Assembly (NCBI GenBank): GCA_000751595.1
Contig: CCMH01000011.1
Coordinates: forward strand, 42,364-106,363
DNA length: 64,000 bases
Direction: 5' to 3'
From: Weeksella massiliensis
GTDB taxonomy: Bacteria; Bacteroidota; Bacteroidia; Flavobacteriales; Weeksellaceae
Within the stretch, counting starts at the first letter, position 1; each line of letters begins with the position of its first letter. The position numbers and the translations under genes were made by a program. Below, one piece after another: positions 54,270 through 63,022 of the stretch. The notes beneath the pieces are model-generated. The model was not told the origin of the DNA. It saw only the letters and a list, made by a program, of their open reading frames with translations, and did not search any database.

Positions 54270-55265
54270 ATGGAATGGAATAATCTTCACGAAGTCCTGC
54301 GTTCACTCTACGATGATATGATGCCCCTTGCAGGCGATATGGCGGCAGTGGCTAAAGGTCTGGCGGGATTGGGTGCATTGTTCTATGTGGCATTAAAGGT
54401 TTGGCAGGCTTTAAGCCGTGCCGAACCTATTGATGTATTTCCGCTTTTACGTCCATTCGCTTTAGGGATTTGTATTATGTTTTTCCCGACCATTGTATTG
54501 GGAACCATCAATGCCGTACTAAGTCCGGTTGTAACCGGAACCCATGCTATTCTCGAAGATCAGGTACTTGACCTGAACCAACTCCAACAGCAGAAAGACC
54601 AATTGGAATATGAAGCAATGGTCAGAAATCCCGAAACTGCTTTTATGGTATCAGATGAAGAATTTGATAAGAAACTGGATGAATTAGGATGGTCACCTTC
54701 GGACATTGGAACAATGGCAGGAATGTACATGGACAGAACAGCCTATCAGGTAGAAAAAGCCCTTAAAGATTGGTTCCGTAACCTGTTGGAAATACTCTTT
54801 CAGGCAGCTGCTTTGGTGATTGATACCATACGGACATTCTTTCTGATTGTGCTTTCTATACTTGGACCAATTGCCTTTGCCATTTCCGTTTGGGACGGAT
54901 TTCAATCCACACTCACACAATGGCTCACACGGTATGTCAGTGTATATCTCTGGCTTCCTGTTTCGGATTTGTTCAGCTCGATGCTCGCAAGAATACAGTC
55001 ACTCATATTGGAACGTGATATCCAGATGCTTGCCGATCCGAATTATATACCTGATACAAGTAACACAGTTTACATCATTTTTATGATTATCGGCATTGTT
55101 GGCTACTTCACGATACCAACCGTAACAGGCTGGATTATCCAAGCCGGAGGTGCAGGGAACTTTACTAGAAATGTCAATCAGGCTGCTATGAAAGCAGGAA
55201 ACGTAGCTAGTGCAGGTGCAGGATCAGCTGCAGGAAATATCGGAGGTCAACTACTCAAAAAATAA
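54270..55265 (+). CDS. traJ: Conjugal transfer membrane protein TraJ
   Basis: 331 residues with several membrane helices (VAKGLAGLGALFYVALKVW; LRPFALGICIMFFPTIVLG; FFLIVLSILGPIAFAISVW; YIIFMIIGIVGYFTIP) and a Gly/Ala-rich C-terminus. VirB6-like layout: inner-membrane core of the channel. Confidence 0.9.
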   Translation: MEWNNLHEVLRSLYDDMMPLAGDMAAVAKGLAGLGALFYVALKVWQALSRAEPIDVFPLLRPFALGICIMFFPTIVLGTINAVLSPVVTGTHAILEDQVLDLNQLQQQKDQLEYEAMVRNPETAFMVSDEEFDKKLDELGWSPSDIGTMAGMYMDRTAYQVEKALKDWFRNLLEILFQAAALVIDTIRTFFLIVLSILGPIAFAISVWDGFQSTLTQWLTRYVSVYLWLPVSDLFSSMLARIQSLILERDIQMLADPNYIPDTSNTVYIIFMIIGIVGYFTIPTVTGWIIQAGGAGNFTRNVNQAAMKAGNVASAGAGSAAGNIGGQLLKK

Positions 55266-55291
55266 GGTTCAATAATTAATCATTTAAAAAA

Positions 55292-55915
55292 ATGGAATTT
55301 AAAACACTCAGAAATATAGAAAACAGCTTCAGACAGATCAGACTGTACGCCATTGTATTTGCTGCCCTCTGCATTAGTGTGGTGGGATATGCCGTATGGC
55401 AGTCCTACCACTTTGCGGAGCAGCAGAGACAAAAGGTCTATGTACTAGACAATGGAAAATCACTCATGCTGGCTCTTTCACAGGATGCCAGTATCAACAG
55501 ACCTGTAGAGGCACGAGAACACGTTCGACGTTTTCATGAACTCTTCTTCACATTGGCTCCCGATAAGAATGCCATCGAAAGCAATATGAAACGGGCATTT
55601 AATCTTGCCGATAAAAGTGCCTTTGATTATTACAAAGACCTTTCAGAAAAGGGATACTACAACCGCATCATATCCGGAAATGTACAGCAACGCATCGAAG
55701 TAGATAGTGTAGTATGCAATTTTGATACCTATCCATATTCAGTGAGAACTTATGCCAAACAGTTCATTATCCGTTCGAGCAACGTCACCCGACGTAATCT
55801 GATTACCTCCTGTTACCTGGTTAACTCCGTCCGTTCTGACAACAATCCACAAGGGTTTAACATCGAGAAGTTTGCCGTAACAGAAAACAGGGACATCGAA
55901 GTGATTGAACGCTAA
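55292..55915 (+). CDS. traK: Conjugal transfer protein TraK
   Basis: 207 residues: one N-terminal helix (LYAIVFAALCISVVGYAVW), then a periplasmic domain (HVRRFHELFFTLAPDKNAIE; RNLITSCYLVNSVRSDNNP) of the VirB8-like TraK family. Scaffold of the mating channel. Confidence 0.9.
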   Translation: MEFKTLRNIENSFRQIRLYAIVFAALCISVVGYAVWQSYHFAEQQRQKVYVLDNGKSLMLALSQDASINRPVEAREHVRRFHELFFTLAPDKNAIESNMKRAFNLADKSAFDYYKDLSEKGYYNRIISGNVQQRIEVDSVVCNFDTYPYSVRTYAKQFIIRSSNVTRRNLITSCYLVNSVRSDNNPQGFNIEKFAVTENRDIEVIER

Positions 55916-55926
55916 ATACAGAAATT

Positions 55927-56361
55927 ATGAAACAGTTACTTGATTTAGACACATTCGCCAAAACCTTAACGGATAAAGGGTATGACGGTTATTTCCAAAC
56001 AGAAGCATCTTATGCCGACAAGCTCAAAGATAGCATAAGCAGGTTTTTGGAGGCTTGTAATAACGGAACTGACAAACCGATGTTGCCTAACATTATGATG
56101 CTGAAAACCTATCTGGAATGGAATGGCGATGATAAGCCAAAGGTTGAATGCAATATGTGGGTGAAGTATGAAAACGGTCTTTTCGATGTGCAGAAAATGA
56201 ACATTGAAAGAATAGATCAGTACGGGCTACTATTGAAGCAATCGAAATTGACAGACCTCTCTACAAAGTCTGTTCCGACAAGAAAAGAAGCCATTGCACA
56301 GGTTTCCGAAAAGCCCAAAGAACAGTTGTCTAACCAAAACAAACGGTTCAGAATGCGATAA
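55927..56361 (+). CDS. Unknown protein between traK and traL
   Basis: 144 residues, soluble (MKQLLDLDTFAKTLTDKGYD at the start), with a basic low-complexity tail after about 115. It is not part of the classic CTnDOT order, where traK is followed by traL. It sits 11 bases after traK and 17 before traL, in the same operon. I recognise no family; the tail could contact nucleic acid. Confidence 0.75.
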   Translation: MKQLLDLDTFAKTLTDKGYDGYFQTEASYADKLKDSISRFLEACNNGTDKPMLPNIMMLKTYLEWNGDDKPKVECNMWVKYENGLFDVQKMNIERIDQYGLLLKQSKLTDLSTKSVPTRKEAIAQVSEKPKEQLSNQNKRFRMR

Positions 56362-56378
56362 CCGATAATCATTAAAGT

Positions 56379-56666
56379 ATGAAAAAATTAAGAGCAAATA
56401 TGGACAGGTACTTTGACAGGTTGGACGACCGCTGGCGGGAACTGCCTGTGCGGAAACAGCACCAATATACCCTTTACTTTTTTCTGGGGTATCTGTTGCT
56501 TACCGCAGGGGTCATTGCCAAAGTATGGTACGATGCAGGAAATTCCAAAAATGACCTCCACATCGAACATATCGAAAACCCTGTCCTCAAAAAGAATGAA
56601 AATCCTGCAAACTTGCAGGATAGTATATCAACCATTTTAAAAAATAAGATTTATGAAAGAAAATGA
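56379..56666 (+). CDS. traL: Conjugal transfer protein TraL (DUF3989)
   Basis: 95 residues: a conserved N-terminus (MDRYFDRLDDRWRELPVRKQ), one membrane helix (YTLYFFLGYLLLTAGVIAKV) and a short periplasmic tail. Its end overlaps the traM start by 14 bases. Confidence 0.85.
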   Translation: MKKLRANMDRYFDRLDDRWRELPVRKQHQYTLYFFLGYLLLTAGVIAKVWYDAGNSKNDLHIEHIENPVLKKNENPANLQDSISTILKNKIYERK

Positions 56667-57987
56667 GAACAAAAAAACGGTTGTTCGGGTAACCGAGGGT
56701 AATCCGAAAGAAACCGCTGATTTGCTGCAAGACAGTACACAGAATAAAGCCGAAAAGCTGAAAAAGCCACTCATATTCGGTTTGATGGCGATTGTCTTTG
56801 TTGGGTGTATGTACCTCATATTTAAACCATCGGAAGACAAGAACGAAATCGAAAACCTTGGACTAAACGATGCCGTTCCGCAGGCTACAGAAGCAGGGAT
56901 GCAATCGGATAAGCAAAAGGCGTATGAGCTGGAAATGCTGGAGCAGAAAAATCAGGAAAAACGAAATGCCCTGACAACGCTTTCAGATTACTGGAATACG
57001 GACAGTTCACTAAATACGGAAGAAGAACAGCCCGAAGAAGAGGAAGGTTATGATTTTAGTGGTGGTAACAATACCCGAAGATCCGGCAATTCTGCATTGA
57101 ACAGTTACCGTAATGCACAAAATACATTAGGTGGTTTTTATCAGGATAATAATTCGGAAACAATGGAACTCCGCAGGCAAATGGATGAGCTGAAAGAGCA
57201 ATTGGCTGAAAAAGATGTACCCCGTCCTACGACAGTGGATGACCAGCTTGCCCTGATGGAAAAGTCCTATCAGATGGCAGCTAAATACCTCCCAAGCGGT
57301 TCCAACCAACCAGACACTCCAACAGCAAATACAACTGCTCCAGTCACATCTACTGCTTCACAAAAAGAGCATTTTGTAGCATTTACACCTGCAAGGAAAA
57401 ACGCTGTTTCAGCCCTGTACCGTGAGCCTTCCGATGAAGAGTTTTTAGACAATTGGAGCCAGACCAGGAACCGAGGGTTTTATACCGCAGGTTCTACAAA
57501 GCAGGTGGTACAACCGAAAAACAGTATCAAAGCCTGTGTACACAATGCTCAAACTGTTGTAGGAGAAACAGGTGTGCGATTACGACTGTTAGAACCTGCA
57601 CAGACACCAAGCCGTACCATTCCCACAGGAACATTGTTAACGGCTAATGCCAAGTTTCAAGGCGGACGTTTACAGCTAAAAATCACTTCCATAGAATTAG
57701 AAGGCAATATCATTCCGGTAGATATTACCATTTATGATATTGATGGACAACAGGGATTGTATGTTCCGTATTCACCGGAAATGAATGCCCTTACCGAAAT
57801 GGCGGGTAATATGAGCCAGACTTCAGGAACAAGTCTGATGCTCACACAAAATGCCGGACAGCAGGTTGCCGCAGACCTAAGTCGTGGCGTAGTACAGGGT
57901 ATTTCGGGCTACTTCGCCAAAAAAGTAAGAACTCCAAAAGTTACACTGAAAGCAGGACATCAGGTCTTCCTTGTATCCAAAAAATAA
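56653..57987 (+). CDS. traM: Conjugal transfer protein TraM
   Basis: 444 residues: one membrane helix near 37-54 (PLIFGLMAIVFVGCMYLIF), a Glu/Asn-rich linker and coiled coil (about 90-200), and a C-terminal VirB10-like domain (VRLRLLEPAQTPSRTIPTGT; ITSIELEGNIIPVDITIYD). Bridges inner and outer membrane in the channel. Confidence 0.9.
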   Translation: MKENENKKTVVRVTEGNPKETADLLQDSTQNKAEKLKKPLIFGLMAIVFVGCMYLIFKPSEDKNEIENLGLNDAVPQATEAGMQSDKQKAYELEMLEQKNQEKRNALTTLSDYWNTDSSLNTEEEQPEEEEGYDFSGGNNTRRSGNSALNSYRNAQNTLGGFYQDNNSETMELRRQMDELKEQLAEKDVPRPTTVDDQLALMEKSYQMAAKYLPSGSNQPDTPTANTTAPVTSTASQKEHFVAFTPARKNAVSALYREPSDEEFLDNWSQTRNRGFYTAGSTKQVVQPKNSIKACVHNAQTVVGETGVRLRLLEPAQTPSRTIPTGTLLTANAKFQGGRLQLKITSIELEGNIIPVDITIYDIDGQQGLYVPYSPEMNALTEMAGNMSQTSGTSLMLTQNAGQQVAADLSRGVVQGISGYFAKKVRTPKVTLKAGHQVFLVSKK

Positions 57988-58010
57988 AGTTAAACTCAAA
58001 TAATTTAACA

Positions 58011-58040
58011 ATGAAACCTGTCCGTTAGGACAAGCTTCAT
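58011..58040 (+). promoter_or_regulatory. Hairpin between traM and traN
   Basis: TGTCC-GTTA-GGACA (58019-58032), extended by ATGAA/TTCAT (58011-58015, 58036-58040) across a small internal loop. No U-run follows. Its 5' ATG opens a five-codon frame ending in TAG. It may tune traM against traN levels. Confidence 0.4.
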
Positions 58041-58066
58041 CTCCATTAACAAAAAAATTAAATAAG

Positions 58067-58960
58067 ATGAAAAATCATTTAAAAACCTTTTGGGCAGTTG
58101 CCCTTATACTCGGCTTCGCCGTAAAATCTTATGCTCAGGACAGTATAAGAACCAAACTTGAATTAGGCACGATAGAGCCTTACAAAATGGAAGTAACATA
58201 CGACAAAACTTCGCATTTGATTTTCCCGACCGCCATTCGTTATGTGGATTTGGGAAGCGAATACCTGATTGCCGGAAAAGCAGAAGATGCAGAAAACGTA
58301 CTGCGTGTAAAAGCAACTGTTAGGGATTTTGAAGCGGAAACCAATTTTTCAGTCATTACCAATGACGGGCGTTTTTACAGCTTCAACGTGTATTACAGTT
58401 CGTATCCTGAAGCATTGAGTTATGATTTGTTAACGATGCAGAAGGCAGTGGATAAAGCGGGTGGTAACGATGTGCTTTTTGAAGAATTGGGTAACAATTC
58501 GCCATTATTGGCTGGTTTGCTATTGGAAACCATTCACAAGAAAGATAAACGTATTGTCAAACATATCGGAGCAAAGAGTTTTGGTATTCAGTTTATCCTC
58601 AAAGGCATTTACATCCACAACGGTAAATACTATTTCCATACGGAATTGAGAAATAAAACCAATGTGCCGTTTCAGATTGACTTTGTCAATTTCAAGGTAG
58701 TAGATAAAAAGGTTGCCAAACGTACCGTAGTGCAGGAACGCCCAATGATACCGCTTCGAACGTATAAACCGCTGACAGAGATTGCAGGGCAAACAACGGA
58801 GCAAAACGTTTTTCTGTTAGACCAGTTTACTATTGCCGATGACAAGGTATTACTGATTGAGATTTTCGAAAAAAACGGTGGCAGGCAACAAACGCTTCAG
58901 GTTGAAAATTCTGATTTAATCAAGGCTCGTTTGATTAACGATATGCACCTGAAATTTTAA
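58067..58960 (+). CDS. traN: Conjugal transfer protein TraN (DUF4138)
   Basis: 297 residues: signal peptide (FWAVALILGFAVKSYA, cleavage before QD) and a beta-rich VirB9-like periplasmic/outer-membrane domain (LIFPTAIRYVDLGSEYLIAG; GIQFILKGIYIHNGKYYFHT). Outer-membrane ring partner of TraM. Confidence 0.9.
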   Translation: MKNHLKTFWAVALILGFAVKSYAQDSIRTKLELGTIEPYKMEVTYDKTSHLIFPTAIRYVDLGSEYLIAGKAEDAENVLRVKATVRDFEAETNFSVITNDGRFYSFNVYYSSYPEALSYDLLTMQKAVDKAGGNDVLFEELGNNSPLLAGLLLETIHKKDKRIVKHIGAKSFGIQFILKGIYIHNGKYYFHTELRNKTNVPFQIDFVNFKVVDKKVAKRTVVQERPMIPLRTYKPLTEIAGQTTEQNVFLLDQFTIADDKVLLIEIFEKNGGRQQTLQVENSDLIKARLINDMHLKF

Positions 58961-58986
58961 TAACCTTTTAAAACAAGAACAATAAA

Positions 58987-59547
58987 ATGAAAAAGTATAT
59001 CTATACCGTGATGCTCATAATCTTGGGCATCACTACAAGCCAGGCACAACGAATGTTGCCTAAACAAAAAGGATTGGAAGTTAATGTTGGGGTATTATCA
59101 GATGATAAAATCGGCAATGATTATTACATCAATGTCGGTATGACCGTGAATTGTAAAAACGGAAACTACCAACTTTGGGCATTGGAATACACACACCAAT
59201 ACCACGACTACAGAACTATCCGCATTCCGCAGGAAACCTATACAGCAGAAGGTGGTTATAGTTTCTTCCTTTTAGGTGATAGCAGAAAGAACATCACGCT
59301 GAACTTAGGTATAACAGGCGTAGTGGGTTATGAAACCATTAACCATGGTGAAGCAATGTTGTATGACGGAGCAAAGATACTAAGTGAGGATAACTTTATT
59401 TACGGAGCCGGTGGACGATTTACCTTTGAAACCTATCTCTCAGACCGCATTGTGTTAGTCCTGCAAGGTCGAACAAAGGTTTTGTGGGGTACAGATCTGG
59501 AGCAAATCCGACCGTCCGCAGGTGTGGGATTAAGGTTTAACTTTTAA
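58987..59547 (+). CDS. traO: Conjugal transfer protein TraO
   Basis: 186 residues: signal peptide (MKKYIYTVMLIILGITTSQA) and an outer-membrane barrel-like domain ending in the aromatic GLRFNF. Probably part of the outer-membrane complex. It lies 26 bases after traN. Confidence 0.88.
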   Translation: MKKYIYTVMLIILGITTSQAQRMLPKQKGLEVNVGVLSDDKIGNDYYINVGMTVNCKNGNYQLWALEYTHQYHDYRTIRIPQETYTAEGGYSFFLLGDSRKNITLNLGITGVVGYETINHGEAMLYDGAKILSEDNFIYGAGGRFTFETYLSDRIVLVLQGRTKVLWGTDLEQIRPSAGVGLRFNF

Positions 59548-59558
59548 AATGTAAAACA

Positions 59559-60008
59559 ATGATAGCAATATTCAATAAATTCAGAATACGATTACTGCCC
59601 ATATACATATTCTTGGCAATCCATACAGCTTCGGTTACGCTGGTATCCTGTAGCAAAGATGATGAACTCGAAATACAAAACAATTTTCCTTTTGAGGTAA
59701 ACGTGATGCCAGTACCAAAAGATGTTTCCAACGGACAGAAGGTAGAAATCAGGATTACAATACAACGAAAAGGTAATTACAGTAATACACAGTATTTTCT
59801 TCGCTACTTCCAGTTTGATGGAGCAGGTACATTACAGTATTATAATGAACCGCCTTATTTACCAAACGATTTATATTCGTTACCAACAGAGCAGTTCCGG
59901 TTGTATTACACTTCCACGTCCACTGTATCACAATCCTTTGAGGTTTGGATTTCGGACAGTTTCGGAAACGAAAAGCAATTAAGTTTTAAGTTTAATAGTA
60001 GTGATTAA
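59559..60008 (+). CDS. traQ: Lipoprotein TraQ-like (DUF3872)
   Basis: 149 residues with a lipoprotein signal: helix then LVSC with the lipidated Cys at 31. A beta-rich domain follows (FPFEVNVMPVPKDVSNGQKV). DUF3872/TraQ member; last gene of the transfer operon. The traP primase gene that precedes traQ in CTnDOT is absent. Confidence 0.82.
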   Translation: MIAIFNKFRIRLLPIYIFLAIHTASVTLVSCSKDDELEIQNNFPFEVNVMPVPKDVSNGQKVEIRITIQRKGNYSNTQYFLRYFQFDGAGTLQYYNEPPYLPNDLYSLPTEQFRLYYTSTSTVSQSFEVWISDSFGNEKQLSFKFNSSD

Positions 60009-60027
60009 GTCAATTTGTAATGTATAT

Positions 60028-60060
60028 AAAAGCCGGCTTTTAATAGTCGGTTTTTGTTTT
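60028..60060 (+). terminator. Terminator of the tra operon
   Basis: AAAAGCCGGC pairs imperfectly with GTCGGTTTTT (60045-60055), followed by a T-rich run (TTTTTGTTTTT), 20 bases after the traQ stop. Confidence 0.7.
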
Positions 60061-60110
60061 TATAGCAGTATGATTTTGTTTATATTTAATTGACACAAAA
60101 TGAATTAAAG

Positions 60111-60392
60111 ATGGATGCAGTAACTTCTCAATTGGTAATGGGGATTATTCCTACGGTTATAGGAATAGGACTTATTTATTGGATAAGCCGTAGAAAATTT
60201 TACAGACGTAATGCCGTAGGTGCGGAGGGTTTTTCGAGCTTTGAAGCGTCTGTATTTATCCGTTTTATAGAACGTGTTGGTAAATGGATTGCCTACATTT
60301 TAATTATTCTTGGTGTAGTTACCATTTGGTCTTATACACAAATGAAAAAGACTAAGGGAAAACAGACGAATGCAGTAGAAAGTACACGATAA
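60111..60392 (+). CDS. Small two-helix membrane protein
   Basis: 93 residues from the ATG at 60111 (the frame could start at a TTG at 60090, but the ATG is preceded by AAAG and is more usual). Two membrane helices: LVMGIIPTVIGIGLIYWI and WIAYILIILGVVTIWSY, separated by a basic loop. Genes like this follow tra operons in some Bacteroidota ICEs; function not known. Confidence 0.72.
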   Translation: MDAVTSQLVMGIIPTVIGIGLIYWISRRKFYRRNAVGAEGFSSFEASVFIRFIERVGKWIAYILIILGVVTIWSYTQMKKTKGKQTNAVESTR

Positions 60393-60489
60393 GGAAACAA
60401 TCAATCATACCTAAATGATGGTTATTTGCTTAACTTTGGCAAATCTAAATTAGGTCTATACCTTATCTTTACCAAACATCCGTAAACCA

Positions 60490-62538
60490 ATGAAGTCAAC
60501 AACTAAAAAGATAACTACTAATACGAGGGTAATAAAAGACCTCTTGACGAAGTATAGAGATACATTTCAGGCATTTCGTGAATTAATTAACAATTCATTA
60601 CAAGCGGAATCGAAAAATATTAAAATTAACATTGAGTACGTTAATGAAGCAGATATTAAGTCTCCTATTAAGAGTATTGAAATAGTAGATGATGGATTTG
60701 GAGTTCCGTTTAATGAATTTGATAAAAGGATATTAGAAATCGGAACTACCTCAAAAGTAAGTGGTCAAGGAATTGGGAGATTTAGTTCTTTACAGATCGG
60801 AGAATTGATGCATATTGAAACCATTGGATTTGACAAAACCAAAAAACAGTTCTCTAAGACTAAATTCAGTATGGATACATTAGATTTTAATGATGCCCAG
60901 TTGGAAGAGACTGAATTTAAAGTTGACTATGAATATCTTGAAGGAGAGCACAATCCATATTATAAAGTTGTGATTGAACAACTTCATCATAACAAACAGG
61001 AAAAGCTTGCGAAAAGAAATAAACTACACGAACACTTTTTATCTCAAAATATAAATCAAGCAATATTCGAACATTATCCATTTGAGATTTTTCACAATAC
61101 CGTAAATTTCATAATAAATGGAACTGCTTTAAAAAGAGAACATTTCGTAGTAGATAAGCCCTCAAAAAAAACGATTGACTATGTCGATAAAAAAGGTAAA
61201 ACCCATGAACTAAATTTTTACTTCTATAATATCAATTCAACTTTAAACAAAGTAAAAGTCTTTTTTCAAACTGATAACGCAGGATTAAAAAGTGTTGCAC
61301 ACGAATATACTTATTCTTCTGATTGGTATACGTCAGATTTGGGCACTTGGTTCATTTATATTGAATCTCCAATGTTGAATGCCGATTTGTTTAGGAATTT
61401 GGATTTAGAAGCATTAGGAGAGGCAGAAATAAACAACCTGAAAAACACTATTAAAGAAACGATTAATGATTTTTTCAAAGCTAAAAACAAAAGGTTCGAA
61501 AAATTTCTAAATTCTTTAGAAAATGACAAATATTATCCCTATCAAAACAACGAGCAGCCCGCTTCGAAATCTCAAGAAGTCCTATTTAAAAAAGTCGCTT
61601 ATTTATTAGAAGATGAATATCAACTTATCCAAAAGGATGACAAAATAAGAAACTTCTTGTATCCATTGCTCGACAAAGCAATCAGCAATGGAAATATTGA
61701 ATATATTTTCAATAAGGTATTGAAGCTATCGGAAGAGAGTTTAGAGAAATTTCAAAATCTATTAGAAAAAACTGATTTAGAAGATGTGGTTCATTTTGCA
61801 AGTGTTGTGGCTGATAAAACAGAATTTTTAGAATTCCTCCATGAGTTAACTTATGGAGAATTATCAAAACACTTAAAGGAAAGAAGTCAACTACACAAAA
61901 TAGTTGAAGATGAACTTTGGTTATTTGGAGAAAACTATAATGGAACACCTAAATTATGGTCAGACAAAAAGATTGGTAATATTTTAATCGAATTAAGGGA
62001 AAAATATTTCAATTACGAACCAACAAAAGACGATGAAAATTTAATTGAATTTGATGAAAGCGGATTAAATGACATCACTGATTTATTCTTTTTCAACGAA
62101 AAGATAACAGATACTGATACCAAGGAAATAATGGTTGTTGAGTTGAAATCACCCAAATGTGCAATTAGTAAAAAGGAATTGAATCAAATTGATGATTATG
62201 CTTTTACCATTGAACAGCATTCTGCATTACCAAACGAAAAAGTAAAATACAAACTGATTTTAATTTCATCACGTCTAACAAAATATGCTAAATCACAGGT
62301 GAAATCACGAAGATTGAACTTTCCTGACAACCCATTTATGTATGATAAAAAAACTGAAAAGAATATCGAGGTCTATGTAATGGAATGGTCTGAACTGATA
62401 GAACAAAATAAACGAAAATTGAGCTATTTAGCTAATAAATTAGAAGTAAAAGATAAATCCGTAAAAACGAAGTTTGAAAAAGAGTATGCTGAATTAGTTG
62501 ATGAAAAAATATCAGCTCAATTAAGACTTGTAAAATAA
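60490..62538 (+). CDS. GHKL (Hsp90-type) ATPase fused to a PD-(D/E)xK nuclease, candidate defence protein
   Basis: 682 residues. N-terminal GHKL ATP-binding domain: N-box FRELINNSLQAES (E31, N35), G1 motif VDDGFG (66-71) and G2 motif GQGIGRFSS (92-100). The middle (about 320-500) is helical. The C-terminal part has D531 (ITDLFFF), E551 and K553 (VVELKSPK) and Q566-x3-Y570 (QIDDY), the pattern of RecB/Shedu-like nucleases. ATP-driven clamping coupled to DNA cutting is the simplest reading, but no experimental system is recognised. It stands alone between two terminators, in the accessory end of the element, which suits a single-gene defence system. All motif residues are present. Confidence 0.8.
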   Translation: MKSTTKKITTNTRVIKDLLTKYRDTFQAFRELINNSLQAESKNIKINIEYVNEADIKSPIKSIEIVDDGFGVPFNEFDKRILEIGTTSKVSGQGIGRFSSLQIGELMHIETIGFDKTKKQFSKTKFSMDTLDFNDAQLEETEFKVDYEYLEGEHNPYYKVVIEQLHHNKQEKLAKRNKLHEHFLSQNINQAIFEHYPFEIFHNTVNFIINGTALKREHFVVDKPSKKTIDYVDKKGKTHELNFYFYNINSTLNKVKVFFQTDNAGLKSVAHEYTYSSDWYTSDLGTWFIYIESPMLNADLFRNLDLEALGEAEINNLKNTIKETINDFFKAKNKRFEKFLNSLENDKYYPYQNNEQPASKSQEVLFKKVAYLLEDEYQLIQKDDKIRNFLYPLLDKAISNGNIEYIFNKVLKLSEESLEKFQNLLEKTDLEDVVHFASVVADKTEFLEFLHELTYGELSKHLKERSQLHKIVEDELWLFGENYNGTPKLWSDKKIGNILIELREKYFNYEPTKDDENLIEFDESGLNDITDLFFFNEKITDTDTKEIMVVELKSPKCAISKKELNQIDDYAFTIEQHSALPNEKVKYKLILISSRLTKYAKSQVKSRRLNFPDNPFMYDKKTEKNIEVYVMEWSELIEQNKRKLSYLANKLEVKDKSVKTKFEKEYAELVDEKISAQLRLVK

Positions 62539-62560
62539 ATACATTGATAGGCAATATATA

Positions 62561-62596
62561 AAAAAACGGATAATCTTTTGGACTATCCGTTTTTTT
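62561..62596 (+). terminator. Terminator after the GHKL-nuclease gene
   Basis: A perfect 12-bp stem: AAAAAACGGATA (62561-62572) against TATCCGTTTTTT (62584-62595), with the U-run built into the right arm. Confidence 0.9.
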
Positions 62597-62614
62597 CTTG
62601 TCATAAAGTAGACC

Positions 62615-62676
62615 GCCAAACTTAGCCTTTCAAAGCCAACAACTACAACATCAAGTAATCCCATTAAAAGCCTTTA
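62615..62676 (+). promoter_or_regulatory. Phased GCC array before the HTH pair
   Basis: GCC at 62615, 62625 and 62635. A weak promoter-like stretch (AGCCTTTA, 62669-62676) begins 34 bp after the last, so spacing and sequence are poorer than in the other copies. The coding start is at 62711. Confidence 0.4.
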
Positions 62677-62710
62677 TAACTTGAACTTCCACAGAAAAAA
62701 TGAGTAAACT

Positions 62711-63022
62711 ATGGAAGTTATTGCAATACAAAAAACCGTATTGGACGGAATGAAAGGTGATTTAAAAGACCTTTTGGAATTGACCGAAAGTGCTATACAG
62801 AAATATAGCCCAATTTTCAGAGAGGAACAATGGCTCGATAATCAGGAAGCGTGCTTGATGATGAATATAACCAAACGGACTTTACAAACCTACAAGAGTA
62901 AAGGTCTGTTGCCATATTCGAGACTAAATCGTAAAAACTACTTTAAACTTTCAGATGTAAGGGCTTTGCTTGAAACTGAACAAACCCATAAAACAGATAC
63001 ACATGGATTTACTAACGAATGA
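62711..63022 (+). CDS. Excisionase-like helix-turn-helix protein
   Basis: 103 residues: a helical N-terminus, then WLDNQEACLMMNITKRTLQT and LPYSRLNRKNYFKLSDVRAL, the same fold and spacing as the gene at 1875. It overlaps the next gene by 20 bases. A second pair of this family at the other end of the window suggests regulators or directionality factors of the element ends. Confidence 0.78.
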   Translation: MEVIAIQKTVLDGMKGDLKDLLELTESAIQKYSPIFREEQWLDNQEACLMMNITKRTLQTYKSKGLLPYSRLNRKNYFKLSDVRALLETEQTHKTDTHGFTNE

